Assembly (NCBI GenBank): GCA_030374765.1
Contig: JARGXX010000115.1
Location: 682,001-746,000, forward strand
Origin: Agarophyton chilense
Taxonomy: Eukaryota > Rhodophyta > Florideophyceae > Gracilariales > Gracilariaceae
Direction of reading: 5' to 3'
Length of the DNA stretch: 64,000 nt
Positions 33,800-45,373 of this stretch are shown here, in pieces; positions within the stretch are counted from its first letter, which is position 1; the number at the start of each line of letters is the position of its first letter. Under the pieces are notes generated by a model. That model was not told the DNA's origin. It ran no database searches and saw nothing but the letters and a program-made list of their open reading frames with translations. The translations under genes were made by a program, and so were the position numbers.

Positions 33800-34128
33800 G
33801 TAAGGGTCTGTATAAACAGCAGTGAACGTGAACACGACGCGCAAATCAAAAACAATGATTAGCCAAATACGAAGAACCGTGATACCACGTGATTAATCTA
33901 CGAATAAATTGATCCGCCCCACATCTGTAATTCAAACCAAAGAGTTGTGGTCCCTTCTTCACACCAGCACCTTATAGATAAGCGAGGTCCTTTCACTTCA
34001 ATGTGCATACTTCGTCGCATGCTGTGTTCGAAAACTTCAAACATTTGAATCAATCCTATTTTTCCAACGACAAACACAAAAGCCACTCCTGAATGCAGCC
34101 CAGTCTGCATTCGACATTCAAAACTTTT

Positions 34129-34135
34129 TATAGAA
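34129..34135 (+). promoter_or_regulatory. TATA-like box of the broken gene at 34229
   Basis: TATAGAA lies 100 bases upstream of the ATG at 34229, close to the 96- and 88-base distances of the two intact genes. The 33800-34128 stretch before it shows no gene. Confidence 0.4.
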
Positions 34136-34228
34136 TAGTGCTCGTTGCATTCTGGAACTTTGCCAACAACTCTACTCTCCCTCCTCTCGCTTGCAAAAAC
34201 GCACAGCGCCCGAAATACATTGATTGCC

Positions 34229-35221
34229 ATGAGTACAAGCGATGAAACACACCCCTCCTTTCCATTGCGACGAGTCCCACGAAAACATTCCGCTTCTGTG
34301 GTTCTTGTTCTTGCGTCTGTCGCAGACAAGCTCGAAAAACGGGGCCCTTCCGAAGGAATAATTTCTTACGACCCTACCCCAAACCCTACTGAGTCAAAGC
34401 CGATCCCTTCGTCCACCAAATTCATTACGCTGTAAAATGAGCCGTCTGGTAAAGAGGTTCAAAGGTTGAAGCGGGTGTATTCTTTTCTTCTCTCGAAGAA
34501 AGTGAAAAATTTAAAGCGGTATTCTAATGGCTGGAATCTCATTATTCGAAACAAAACGAAGGCCAAACTACTTTCTCAGCTCGTATTGTTTCTGCATACC
34601 GAAAGCTTCCGTGGGATGAATATTGCGCACTGCATTAGTGGCTACAAAGAAATGCAAGATGATTTCTTTAGGTGGGAGAGGATAACAATAGCAAATATCG
34701 AGTTGCTGAATGAACTCCCGTCGGTGAACGATTTGATGAAAAAGTTGCATTTCACGGGCAAGAGGAGAGTTTCAGAAATAATATTTGGGAGAAAAGAGGT
34801 TTGGGGCAACCAGTCCGAGGCTGGGAGCACCGTTACGGATCGGATGAAAAGTGCACACACACCGCCGCCATTCAGTTTAAATGAGTTTGCCCGATTGTGC
34901 GTCTTATTGCGTGATAATGAGCAGAGGAAACGTGCCCTGAATCATGCCGTGGGAAAGACGTTGATGCTTGCGGAATTGGACTGCGGTGTCTCGCGAGATT
35001 CCTTTTGGAATGTTCGTTTCAATGACGACAAGGTGGATTCTAGAGATGATTTAAGTTGACGTTTAGAAGAGATAATGTCCAACTGCAGGCCTCTTTGTTT
35101 TCGAGATGCTGCTGTGTTGAAGAATCATTTCAATGGCGCAAAACAGGTCTTTACAATAATCAGGGCAAACTGGTCTAAATCTGGTCAGATCGACGTGTCC
35201 CGGGCGAGCTGCCGGCTTTGA
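34229..35221 (+). pseudogene. Broken gene of unknown function (~330 codons)
   Basis: One frame runs from ATG 34229 (MSTSDETHPSFPLRR) to the TGA at 35219, with two in-frame stops only (TAA 34433 and TGA 35057). The sequence between them is regular and protein-like. A hydrophilic, Pro/Ser-rich N terminus is followed by a helical charged region (FFRWERITIANIELLNELPS, LMKKLHFTGKRRVSEIIFGR). Then come SLNEFARLCVLLRDNEQRKR and a C-terminal part with IMSNCRPLCFRDAAVL. No family was recognised and no membrane segment or signal peptide is visible. It ends 24 bases before the LTR of element A. It could be a host gene or a gene of an unknown mobile element. Confidence 0.5.
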
Positions 35222-35245
35222 TTACCACCTCGTGGGATTGGCGAC

Positions 35246-35911
35246 TGTAGTATTCTACTATGTCGGGGAATACGATGGGTTGGTTTTTCGCGAAGTCGCG
35301 GTTGGAACTCATAAGTGAGTGATGTCATCAAACTTGTGATATGAAACGGCACACCGCGTAGGATGCCAGGAGGTAGGGTACATTGTTGGAACACGTGGTA
35401 TCACGAGTGGAGTGGCTTGCAACGGCGCATGTAGTGGCGATCCACGTGGCTGGGTTTACTACCCTTTGTAGATGTAAGTCCATTAGGGACCGTACCCATA
35501 CAGTGGTTTTGCTAAGTGGCTGACCACTGGGTATTATTCACGTATTATTTGGGCACTCACCCTGGCACACAGTATATAGTGTACCAGAGGTGAGCGCCGA
35601 CTCCAAGTAAAGGAGACAACATGGGCATCATGACTATTCTGTTCCTCGCTTAGGATTCCTTAACCGGAGATCTGGACGAGTTATAATAGATAGTCAGCCC
35701 CCAACCACTTCACGAGCCGTCTCGTACCTACGTCCCATCAACGTTTTACAGTTGCACTGTTCACCCTTGCTGGCGAGTAGTGGCCTTACACCCCACTTCC
35801 AGCTCGCTGGTGTTGTAGCTCTACCACCCCTTTTCCTTCGCCCCAAGCGACCGATCGGCAGTCCGAACGCTGTCGCAGGTGTCTGCTCTCTCCGTCAGAG
35901 CAGATGCTACA
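35246..35911 (+). repeat. 5' LTR of element A
   Basis: 666 bp, starting TGTAGTATTCTACTATG and ending CAGATGCTACA. It matches the split 3' LTR throughout and, in reverse, the solo LTR at 10444-11060. Confidence 0.9.
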
Positions 35912-35913
35912 AG

Positions 35914-35931
35914 TGGTCTCCCGACTTAGAA
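35914..35931 (+). other. Primer-binding site of element A
   Basis: TGGTCTCCCGACTTAGAA starts two bases after the LTR. The same 18 bases follow the 5' LTR of element B at 46240. The leading TGG pairs with tRNA CCA; the tRNA was not identified. Confidence 0.7.
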
Positions 35932-36128
35932 CCACTGTGGTCAGCTGCACTGAACAATTCGTTCCTGGAACGTGGAATCGATATCGATACTCGGAAGAAG
36001 TGGAATCACTACAGTTATTTTTTATCGAACCACCTCCGGCAATTGCGGAATTCATCGTGTGGTTGAACACGTGGTCGAGAAGTCGAAGACACCATTTGGT
36101 TCGCACCTGGACTCAGGTTTGGTCTAGG

Positions 36129-38282
36129 ATGCCGAAGACCCGAAGCCAGTCGAGTACTGGTCGCCCCGGTCCTGCAGGATCACCCCCAAAACCGAGGCTC
36201 GCCTCATCTGTTGAATCCAGAGAGCGGCTGTATCGTCAAGCGATGTCGCGCTCACGCTCGGTGAGTGATGAACGAGATCTCTCGGATGTACCGGCCCCTG
36301 TGGCAGCGGCAGTCACGCCCACCACAGAAGCCGTAGTTGACCCTGAGGTCGTCTGTCCTCAAGAAGAAGATGATTTGTGCAGGGAAGTGCGTCGTCTCAA
36401 GTCTGAGTCAAGCGCTTCGCGTGTGCGCATGGTTGCGTTAGAATCGCAGATCGCTGCTCTTATCGCTGATGTCGAACAATTACGCAGTGCGCATCAAGCA
36501 CTCGTTCGACAAGACGATGGGAAGCAGGTCTCTGCATCAGTGAAAACACTACGTGAGGATTTGAACCATCTACTGGAGAGGTACGGCAATACGCCCGATG
36601 CGCTACGCGGCTTAACCGTGGATGTAGAGGAAGTCCTTACTCGAGTTAACTCTCGTTTAGAACTCCTGGAGGCGGCAGTTCATGCGCAGACTGCTGCTAA
36701 ACCAGTCGTGCTGGAAAAGGTAGGAGCTCCTTTGAAGGAACCTCGTTCGAACAAGTCGAAGTCACGACGTAAGAAGCGGAAATCCGCACGTGATTCGAGT
36801 GATGAATCGTCAAGTACGGAGGGTTTCAGTTCCAGTACTGATGATTCTGATGATTCAGATACGTCAAATGACGACGAAAATGATGATGGTCATCGAAGGG
36901 CCCGATTTCGGAAGAAGAACACGTCTTCGTGGTTAATGAGAAAAAAAGGATCACCTTACAGAGGATTGTAGGTGCTCCCGTGCACGAATCCGCTTTATCG
37001 GAAGGTCCTGAATTACAGGTACTACCGTCTGAATGTGAAGATCAAGAAGCGCTCAGGACGCGAAACTGCGAAGGTGAAGGATCACATCAAACGATTGAAG
37101 ATCGGCCTTAATGATTTAACATTTGATGGGAAAACCCCCATTCTCGTTATCGAGTTTCTCACTCGATTCGTTGCCGAAGCAGACACTCTACAGATGAGTG
37201 AACCACAGGCATTTGTGTCTTTACCACACTTCCTGAAGGATTTTGCTTTAGAGCAATATCGTTCCGTATGCGGATCATTTACAGCCGATGAAGGCGGCGT
37301 TACCATATGGCCAGAGGCGGTGGAGTATTTGCTGCGCAGTTACGCGACTTCAAACGCGATACGTCAGGCCATCCTGGACCTAAGGGATGTGACCGAAAAG
37401 CCTGAGGAGGGCGAAGCTGAGTACAGCTCAAGGCTTAACAAAGCTTCAGTCCGCTGTGGAAGCGTCCACTCGACGGAGGACAAGATTACGTTGTACATCG
37501 ATGGGCTGGACCCGAGCATCAAGTCGTTAGTTGCCCGATATCGAGAGAAGCATGGCAGAGTCTCCTTTTTGGAGTTAGTTCAGTTTGCGAAAGCTGAAGG
37601 AGACGCGGCCAGAGCGCGTGGTAGCCCCCGTTGTTCAGTGGCTTTTGGAACCTCAATGGGTAAGGAGAATGTCTCCGCCAGAGTTAATCAGCGCAGAAAA
37701 CTGCTACACCTGGAATCTCTAGTGCACTCACGAGATTCGTCGTTGGCACCCAAAGGGAGTGACTCGCATGAGGAGGCGGTCCATTTAATGGAACATACGG
37801 ACTCGTCTGTACCCACAGTGGATCTCCCACACTCGGAGTCTCAGGCCGAGGAAGCCCTAATGGCTATGGAGGGCCGTCGCTTTATGTACCGTCCCTACAC
37901 GGTGCCACCACAAGGAGGTTTTAAGAACGGAAAACCCTGATGGGTGGATACTCGCACGGCATACCGTTCACATCCTATGTTGACCAACCGTCGTGGCGGT
38001 TTGATATGTTATTCATGTTATGGAAAACAACATTTGAGTGCAGAATGCACGCTTCCTGCGAAGGATGTGAGTCGTATCATGACGAATTATGAAGCACTCT
38101 CAGAAGAGAAAAGGAGCCGCGTACCGGCGGGCATGTATTGGAAAGCCAAAAGTTGGTTTTCTCAGACACCAATGCGCCGGACGGACAAGCCGATTGCTCA
38201 GAATGCTGAAGTGTTACAACCCGGAACCCCGGTAGGAAGAGGCGCCTTTGAGGCGAAGCAGCCGGTGCAACCGGAAAACTAA
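36129..38282 (+). pseudogene. Element A gag
   Basis: One frame from MPKTRSQSSTGRPG (36129) to TAA 38280, with a TAG at 36969 and a TGA at 37938. The N-terminal third is predicted coiled coil (LESQIAALIADVEQLRSAHQ) ending in a basic and Ser/Asp-rich tract. After the TAG comes the capsid region, with TNPLYRKVLNYRYYRL, VIEFLTRFVAEADTL, WPEAVEYLLRSYAT and YIDGLDPSIKSLVARYRE. The nucleocapsid has one CX2CX4HX4C knuckle (CYSCYGKQHLSAEC). Every landmark recurs in element B. Protease and pol follow in the -1 frame after a gap with a CCCCTAGGGG stem at 38292-38301. Confidence 0.85.
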
Positions 38283-38506
38283 GTGAGGGAGCCCCTAGGG
38301 GGTCGGCATTAGTCGATCCCGTAGTGCTGACCAGGGAGAGCTCGCCTCCCTGCTCCCGCGCTTCGAAGCCCAAGATTCTCTTGAGGCCTCCCATATTTCC
38401 GCCGTAAGGAATCAATCCGCCGGACGGAAAGCGAGTACAGTTTGACTGTGAGTTTCATCGTCCTTGGAGACGTTATACTTGCCCGTGAAAACGGTAAAGG
38501 TACCTC

Positions 38507-39499
38507 ATGGTAGTGTCTAAAAGAAACTATAAGGTCTATGCCGACATCGGCTCTGACAGGAATCTGTTATCTCGTCGATTGACTATCTTGGACAGAGGTG
38601 CTGGTTCGAACTTTATACGGGAATCGGAGCTCACTCCTGCTGACTTAGAACGTATTCGATACGGTCCTTTACCGGACATCCGGGATGCCAACAAAAATGC
38701 TGTGAAGACACTGGGAACAGTTAGACTCGTGGTGCGTTTGGGACGCTTTGTAGCCCTAGTCGACTTCATCGTCTGTAAGACGTTAGCTGCACCATTGGTA
38801 CTGGGATGTGATTATTGCGACAAGTTTGTCGAAGCCATTCTCCCGCGAAGAAAACTAGTGGAAGTAGATGATGGATCAATGGTACCAATTGTTCGCAAGC
38901 CAATGCGTCGTTGCCCCGAAGCACCTCCACTTCCACCATCTATGGAATACGGGAAATCCCGAGGACGTGTCTCGCCTAGGATTCGAGTAGCGAAGAGTGG
39001 CATGCTCAAGGCGCAAACACAAACTTGAGTTCAAGTAAGAACAGAACGACACGGACTCGTGGTAATTAAACCGAATACTCGGATGTACAAGTCCCGTGGA
39101 TTGCTAGTAGCTAACGGCATTGTTCAGGTTGATCCTGGTAGCCCCTTTTGGATACTAGTGAGTAACTTCACCGATAACGATTATCAGATACCGAAAAATC
39201 AGGTTGTTGCAACAGCTTTGTCTCATCCCACAGTGGTGGTCCCTACTCATATTTCTACTGCAGAAGTATTGGGATTAACCCATGTCGGTGACACAGACGA
39301 AGAACTGCAAACTCCGTCTGGAGATCAATTGCAAACGGCAAAGGATCCAGAGAGCCTGGTAGATGAGCTAGACTTAGCACATGTGTCGGAACACTACACA
39401 ACGAAGATCAGGTCTATGTTGAAGAAGTATACATCCATGTGGAGTGGAAAACTAGGAGAGATCTCCGCTACGGAACACCACATTGATTTGGTCCCGTAG
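38507..39499 (+). pseudogene. Element A protease region
   Basis: Frame 2 from ATG 38507, with a TGA at 39026 and a TAG at 39497. The retropepsin core is LTILDRGAGSNFI followed by VDFIVCKTLAAPLVLGCDYC. The usual D-T/S-G triad reads D-R-G here, as it also does in element B (LDRGTEPNF). After the TGA the same frame continues with a beta-rich segment (MYKSRGLLVANGIVQVDPG, FWILVSNFTDNDYQIPKNQV) typical of the stretch between protease and RT in gypsy elements. It ends just before the RT at EHHIDLVP. Confidence 0.8.
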
Positions 39500-40770
39500 T
39501 CACGACCCATCACCCAACCACCCTACAGAGCGGGACCGCGAACTCGCCAAATCGAGGAGGAGAATGTCAGCAAAATGCTGGAAGAAGAAGTAATCGAAGC
39601 AGCTCAATCTGCTTGGGCCTCACCAGTGGTGCTGGTTCCAAAACCTGACGGTTCTTTACGATTCTGTATCGATTATCGAATACTGAACGCAGTTACAGTT
39701 CGGGATACATACCCGTTGCCTCGAATGGACGAATTTATTGACAGCTTAGGAGAAGCGAACGTGTTCACCACGTTGGACGCCAACTCTGGCTATTGGCAGG
39801 TGCCTGTAGCTGATGAAGACCAAGATAAAACCGCATTTACGTGGCACGCCGGTCTCTACCGTTTCAAAAGGATGCCCTTTGGCTTAACGAATTCACCGGC
39901 TACTTTCCAGCGTACTCTGGATATCTTGCTCTCAAGATACAATTGGATGACTTGTTTAGTCTATTTGGACGATTTGATAATCTTTTCCCAGGATGTGGAA
40001 AGCCATTTACGGTATGTCGAGGAAATTCTCAAAGCACTACAGAGCGCAGGTATCACCTTGAGGTTCAAGAAATGCGAATGGTTCGCTGGCCCCGTCCGGT
40101 GCTTAGGACATGTGATCAAGCCGGGACAGCTTGCCATTCAAGAGGCACAAACAGCGGCTCTCCGCGAAGTACAACCTCCGTCGACACAGAAGCAATTGCG
40201 ATCATTCCTCGGCTTGTGCAACGTCTACCGAGGCTTCGTGCAGCGATACTCGCATATAGTGGCACCGCTCGACGCAAAGCTGCGTAAAAGACAACCAGTA
40301 CAGCTGGAACAATTCAGATAAGCTGAAGCGGAAGCGTTCGACACGCTGAAGACAAAGATTATTACAGCCCCAGTCTTGGCGCTGCCCATCCCCAACCTGC
40401 CATACTCAGTGGATACCGACTCTAGCGAGTACCAAGTAAGGTGTGCCCTTTTTCAAACACACCCTGATGGTGAACGAAAACCCATTCGTTACTGGTCAAG
40501 ATCGCTGAACGCAGCTGAGAAGAAGTATTCAGTTTCAGAAAAGGAATGCCTTGCAGTCGTTTGGGCTCTAACCACATTGTGACCGTATCTCCAAGGAGAA
40601 CGTTTTACCGTCAACACGGATCATTCGTCTCTACGATGGTTACTGTCCATTACAGACCCGTCTGGTGGTCTCACAGGATGGCGCTTACGCCTTTCTGAAT
40701 TCGATTTCGAAGTGAAATATAAGAAGGGATTGGCCAATGTCCAAGCTGACGCGCTATCGCGACTCAAAAC
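39500..40770 (+). pseudogene. Element A reverse transcriptase and RNase H
   Basis: Frame 2 continues through stops at 40319 and 40580. RT landmarks are complete: ASPVVLVPKPDGSLRFCIDY, FTTLDANSGYWQVPV (first Asp), MPFGLTNSPATFQRT and CLVYLDDLIIFS (catalytic YLDD). RNase H follows as YSVDTDSSEYQVRCALF, IRYWSRSLNAAEKKYS, EKECLAVVWAL, then after the TGA VNTDHSSLRWLL and ANVQADALSRL. Apart from the two stops, the active-site residues are preserved. Confidence 0.9.
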
Positions 40771-42200
40771 ACTGGGCGAAACCCAAGGCAAAATCGATGA
40801 AGAGATACCTTGCTTCTACATGGAGACCCATTCACCATCTTTTGAAGAAGAGGAAAAAGAGACCCTTGATGATTATTCGGATGCAGACCCGTTCCTTGCA
40901 TTAGCAGACACTGACCCTTCAGTTCAACTCGTGCGAATCTCGTGCACTGAGCTCCTCAATGAGCAACACGCCGATACGTTTTGTGCGTCGATACGCTCTC
41001 CTCTTAACGGGGGGGAGGAGCTCCCCTTTTCACTCGATTCACAAGGAATACTGTTAAGACATGTCGAAAAGCATGATCAAATCGTGATTCCACACGTCTT
41101 GAAGAGTCGAGTACTCCATCTGGCACACTACAGCAGGCTGTCTGGTCATCCAGGAGGAACGAAGTTGTTCATGACTCTAAGAAGAGATTTTTACTGGCCT
41201 ACTTTGGCAATGGACTGCCATGCTACATTGAGGTTGTGTACAACATGTGCGAAGAATCGCGTGAAGGTTTACAGGAAGCGGAAACCGATGACGTTATTCC
41301 AGGCGTAAGCGCCTTTACAATACGTCAGTATCGACATCCTAGGGGATTGATTCGCTCAAGGCGAGGTTATCGCTACCTGTTGGTAATCACCGACCGCTTC
41401 TTGAAGCTAGTGCGGACTGTGCCGGTGAAGCGGATAACCGCAACCGTAATCGCACAGGCGTTTATCAAACACTGGGTATTTATATACGGACCACCAAAAG
41501 TTCTGTTATCAGAAAATAGGAAGCAATTCGTTGCGAAGTTCTTTCAGAATGTTTGCCGCATTATGGGCATTCGAAACGTGTTTACCACGACCTATCATCC
41601 GCAATGCAACGGTCAGGTGGAGCGTTTCAACCGCACGCTGATAGCAGCATTACGACACTACATCGCGTACCCCCCGAAAGAATGGGACATGTTTACAGAT
41701 ACTCTGTGCTACGCGTACAATACGCAAGTGCATACCTCTACAAAGACGGCACCGTTCGACCTCGTGCTCTCACATAACCCTCCGGCTTTACCGGTTGCGC
41801 TCGACGACGAGACAGAATTGGACGCGCCGACCCCGGCTAAGTACCATCTGAAATGGAGAAATGACCTGAAGGGCAGAGCGGAAGAAGCCGCTAAGGAGTT
41901 ATCAAAGACGCAAGCTCGCTATAAGCGAAACTATGACGCCAGAAGGCGAACAGGAAATCCGGCAATCCGAGTAGGAGGTCACATCTTCGTGCGAGTCGAA
42001 AAACCTGACAAACAGGAAGAATCTCGTCATAAGTTGTTGCTGATAGCGGCTGGATCCTTCAAAGTGGTGGACCTTGATAAAGACACAGTGGTCATCAAGA
42101 CAGGTGAGGACGTTGAACGTGTACCGCGCGATCGCGTTGAAGTCGCGCCTGACCCGCAAGTGGAAGTCCAGGTACCTGGTAGAACTAAGGAGGCAAGTGC
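40771..42200 (+). pseudogene. Element A integrase
   Basis: The HHCC zinc domain is intact in frame 2 (LHLAHYSRLSGHPGG, then LRLCTTCAKN). A stop at 41306 and a frameshift near 41335 lead into frame 1. The core reads VSIDILG (first Asp, old frame), YLLVITDRFLKLVRTVPV, KVLLSENRKQFVAKFF and CNGQVERFNRTL. The second catalytic position is Glu instead of Asp (SEN for SDN), which should abolish activity. The C-terminal module has RVGGHIFVRVEKPDKQEESR and VERVPRDRVEVAPDP. Confidence 0.85.
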
Positions 42201-42404
42201 AACGGAACGTCAAGGCAAAAGCCCAAGTGACTCTGGGGAGAGTGAACCGCCACCAATGGCTCGAGGGGAGGAGAAAGCTTCTGATCTCTCACCGCCGGCG
42301 GTTGCGTACGCCAATTACGGACAGCTTCCGAAGTATCGGGATATGCCCCGTGGCACGCGCACACCCGTAAGTACAGAAATGGAACCTGAAAGCAGGAAAG
42401 ATTT

Positions 42405-43100
42405 TTGGAATTTGACCCCAAGGACTTGGAAACGAGTGCACGCGAACACGCGCCGTTGCCGCTTCACGCTGAACCGTCAGGTGAAGCGCCACTCGCTGTT
42501 CCGCCGATATCGGTTCCCATCCCTCGTGGGCAGGAAGAAGAAGAGGTATCGCCTCCTGTCGTAGATCAAGCACTATCGTCCACCGGACAGCGGTCAGAAT
42601 CGGATAAACCGAAGGAAGTTCATCCACGAATGGAATTTAGAAGTAGCAAGAAGTACGCTTCTATGGAACCTGGAAAACAGGATAGCTCTTTATCTGAGAA
42701 AGGTTCTCAAGGAATGAGTACACCGCCCCTGCGGGCAGAACGGCAGTTAGTCGACGAGCGAACGCTTAGCGACGCTGAGACTGCTATCAAAGAGACGCTT
42801 GGGTCAGCCCTAAGGCATTTCAAACCTGTTAACAGGAATCTCGCGCCAACAGCGAAAGTATTGGGAAACGCCCAGGAATATGTTATGGATCGCATATACG
42901 AACATGGTGAGCATGAAGATACCAGATAATTACTGTATCGAGTCCGTTAGTACGGGTTTCCTCCGGAAGCGGATACGTGGGAACCTATAGCTCATATCCC
43001 CCGGTCGCAGCTCGTGCGATACCATCGACGCATGCGATTACCACTCCCCAGGGAGATCGACTCCTCGATATTCGGGCTCATGGGCACATCCCATTTCTAA
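42405..43100 (+). pseudogene. Element A C-terminal linker and chromodomain
   Basis: After another frameshift the pol C terminus continues in frame 3. A hydrophilic linker of about 150 residues is followed by a chromodomain: AQEYVMDRIYEHGEHED, a TAA at about 42928, LLYRVR, a TAG, YGFPPEADTWEPIAHIPR and SQLVRYHRR. Chromodomains at this position mark chromoviruses and are thought to guide integration to particular chromatin. The two stops lie inside the domain. It aligns with the intact chromodomain of element B. Confidence 0.8.
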
Positions 43101-43123
43101 GTATGGGTTACGAAGGTAGTAAA

Positions 43124-43330
43124 AACTCGAAAGGCGAGAAGAAAACAAGAAGTCATGTGGAAGAAACGTGAAAGCACGCAAGCACAGGACATTTACTGAT
43201 TATCACCTAGGACAAACTCGAGAAGCGAGAAGAGATGATTGAAGAACTCGAGAAGCGAGAAGGGAAGTATGAAACTCGATAAGCGAGAAGAAGAAGTTAA
43301 GAACTCGAGACGCGAGAAGAGATGAAGGCT
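43124..43330. repeat. Short CTCG...CGAG hairpin array between pol and the antisense gene
   Basis: ACTCGAGAAGCGAGAAG and close variants recur at about 43125, 43215, 43244, 43273 and 43302, the last four 29-30 bases apart. Each holds CTCG and CGAG arms around five bases, so each could form a small stem-loop on either strand. The array lies where pol and the antisense gene converge. Confidence 0.65.
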
Positions 43331-43430
43331 AGAAGATAAGAAGGGAACGTGAATACACGAAGTCACCGGAGTTTTATTGGTATCAAGATACCACCGCAAG
43401 GGTGTTGACTAGGAGTCTTTTCTAGGATCA

Positions 43431-45108
43431 TCAAAGAAACGTGCAAGCACGCAGGTTCGCAAGAAGCTGTGCGCGATCACCCTCAACTTGATCCACGGGA
43501 AAGCCCGCATCTAAGAGGAACTGCCTCAGCGGATCCAAGCCTGGATCTTGGACCGGCTCTGCACTCAGTTGTTGGGTAAACCCATGACAGTACTCTTGAG
43601 CAACTCCCGCCGCTGCGGATTGATCGACGGAAGTCGTTACGCCTGCCAGCTCTGGCTCGTCCTCGTAACCGAGTTCAGCCTCAGCTCCCGGCGTTTCTTC
43701 ATACGGTTCCTCTCCGTTCTCGGATGGAGTAGCATCGTACACGTATCCAGTAAGCTGGTTCGGTGGCATGTCACGCGGGTTATCCCGAAGGAAACGAGCC
43801 TGCTCGGAGGTGATCAACTGGCGCGTCCAGGGGTCGTACCAAACGAAATCTACAGCACTTGCTGTTCACCAAGGAGAATGGTCGTGGTGTCTTGCACGGG
43901 TTCTGCGAGCGGATTGATCAGCTGGCACTCCAGACCAGTCGACACTGTCGATCAAATTCACAAGATGGAGGAAGTCGGCGTGGTTCGCACGGGATCCCAG
44001 GACAAGAGAAAGATCGAGTTCTCTCGCATACTTTCGCGCTGTGGGCGACATGTACCAAACTCTAAAGGTATAATAAGCATCCCACAGGAAGAAGACGGCC
44101 ATCTTGGCGATAAACTCGGTATAAACCACCGTCCAATATACCGAGAACGGGTCGTTAACCAACGCGGACCCGATGTAGAAGATCGCCGGTGGGAGCTCCA
44201 CAGGGCAACCACGAGGACTCTCGATCGCCGCCCAATGCTCCGGAATACCGATGTAGCGCCCGAAGCGCGCGTTCCGCCGGATGCGGTCAATCTCGATCAT
44301 TTGATACGGCACCAAATAGCCCAAACGTGATCGAGTACGACGTTTCCAACGGGGATAATCCGAATTGGGAATGTCCCGCTTTCGAAGGAACTCCGCACGG
44401 AGAAGAGGTTGCTGAAAGCAGAGAGCTGCATCACGCACACTGCGCACACCGCACCAACCGCTAACATCGACTTCAACGAGTGTCTCGATATACGAGTAAC
44501 CTTCCCCGTCGGTACGGGCTTTCCAGATATCTAGTTCCCAGTTCTGCGGAAGGAGAACCGTATTGATGAATCGGTGAAGACGCTGGTAAATCAGCTTGGT
44601 GAACCGCGTACGGGCTTCGGACAAGGTTTCCGTTGAATATCGTGCAATCGCGTTGTCTGGCAAAGCAATATGGCTCGCCCAGTCGTCTCTATAAATCGCA
44701 TGTTCAAGGAATACCGTCAGGAAAGTACCCACCGTGTAAATACTGTTGCATAAACACGTCATCGCCGATAGAAACTGGATCAAAACAGGGCGCTTGCGCG
44801 AAAAGTTCAACGTTGTCGAGAGGATCTCGTCCATAGAAATCCGCAGGGTGTGGATAGCTCCGCTGAGCATGACGAGAAGGAATTCGAATCACACCAGCAA
44901 AGGCGACGTAGGTCGCGTTGGGCAACGGAGCCACGGTTGGCTAAGGTAAAGGTACCGACCGGAATTCAGTGTACGGTGTGGGGAACGAACGGTATGGACC
45001 GAGTTGAGCAGTAGGCTGCGACGCATATCCAGCAGTGTTGGACGGAGCCCCAGAAGGCACATCCTCAGAGAAGGGCTGAAACGGGTTCGACCCGGCGTTC
45101 GGATTCAT
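43431..45108 (-). pseudogene. Element A antisense gene (conserved in element B), unknown function
   Basis: On the minus strand from ATG 45108 (MNPNAGSNPFQPFSED). It has a TAG at 44943, a frameshift near 44715 and a TGA at 43868, and it ends at 43431, about 558 codons. The middle aligns clearly with element B's antisense gene. Paired landmarks (A then B): PLLRAEFLRK / PILRAEFRYQ; LGYLVPYQMIEIDRI / TGYFVPYQNTEIERI; RGRYVSLP in B against FGRYIGIP in A; VELPPAIFYIGSALVNDP / IELPPVFTYVGSSFSNDP; and FRVWYMSP / YRLWYVRP. The tail after VDFVWYDPW is acidic. Aromatic- and Arg-rich; no signal peptide, zinc site or known envelope motif was seen. It is convergent with pol and ends about 330 bases from it. 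Confidence 0.75.
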
Positions 45109-45266
45109 CGCGAGAGATCGAGCTGAAGAGCGGTGAGGAACAGAATGCTGTTGAGAACTGTAAGAGTTGGTCGGGCGGCGAGGAATTCGTGATGAAGATG
45201 AGTACCCTGAACACCGGTCCGACTGCGTTTAAACGCTTCTTGCGTCCCCCATGGTACGCGCTTAAC

Positions 45267-45276
45267 AAGGGGGGTA
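45267..45276 (+). other. Polypurine tract of element A
   Basis: AAGGGGGGTA immediately before the 3' LTR start TGTAG. Confidence 0.65.
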
Positions 45277-45373
45277 TGTAGTATTCTACTATGTCGGGGA
45301 ATCCGATGGGTTGGTTTTTTGCGAAGTCGCGGTTGGAACTCATAAGTGAGTGATATCATCAGCATTGTGATAT
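45277..45373 (+). repeat. 3' LTR of element A, left part
   Basis: The first 97 bases of the 666-bp LTR, ending in GATAT, where element B is inserted. It continues at 54165. Confidence 0.9.

Noticed and set aside
43190-43340. CRISPR-like array (short repeats spaced 29-30 bp)
   Set aside because: The units are degenerate, the spacers are similar to each other and the context is a eukaryotic retrotransposon.
45060-45120. GGTTCGACCC-like tRNA T-arm motif
   Set aside because: No acceptor stem, D arm or anticodon arm around it; it is inside the antisense gene of element A.
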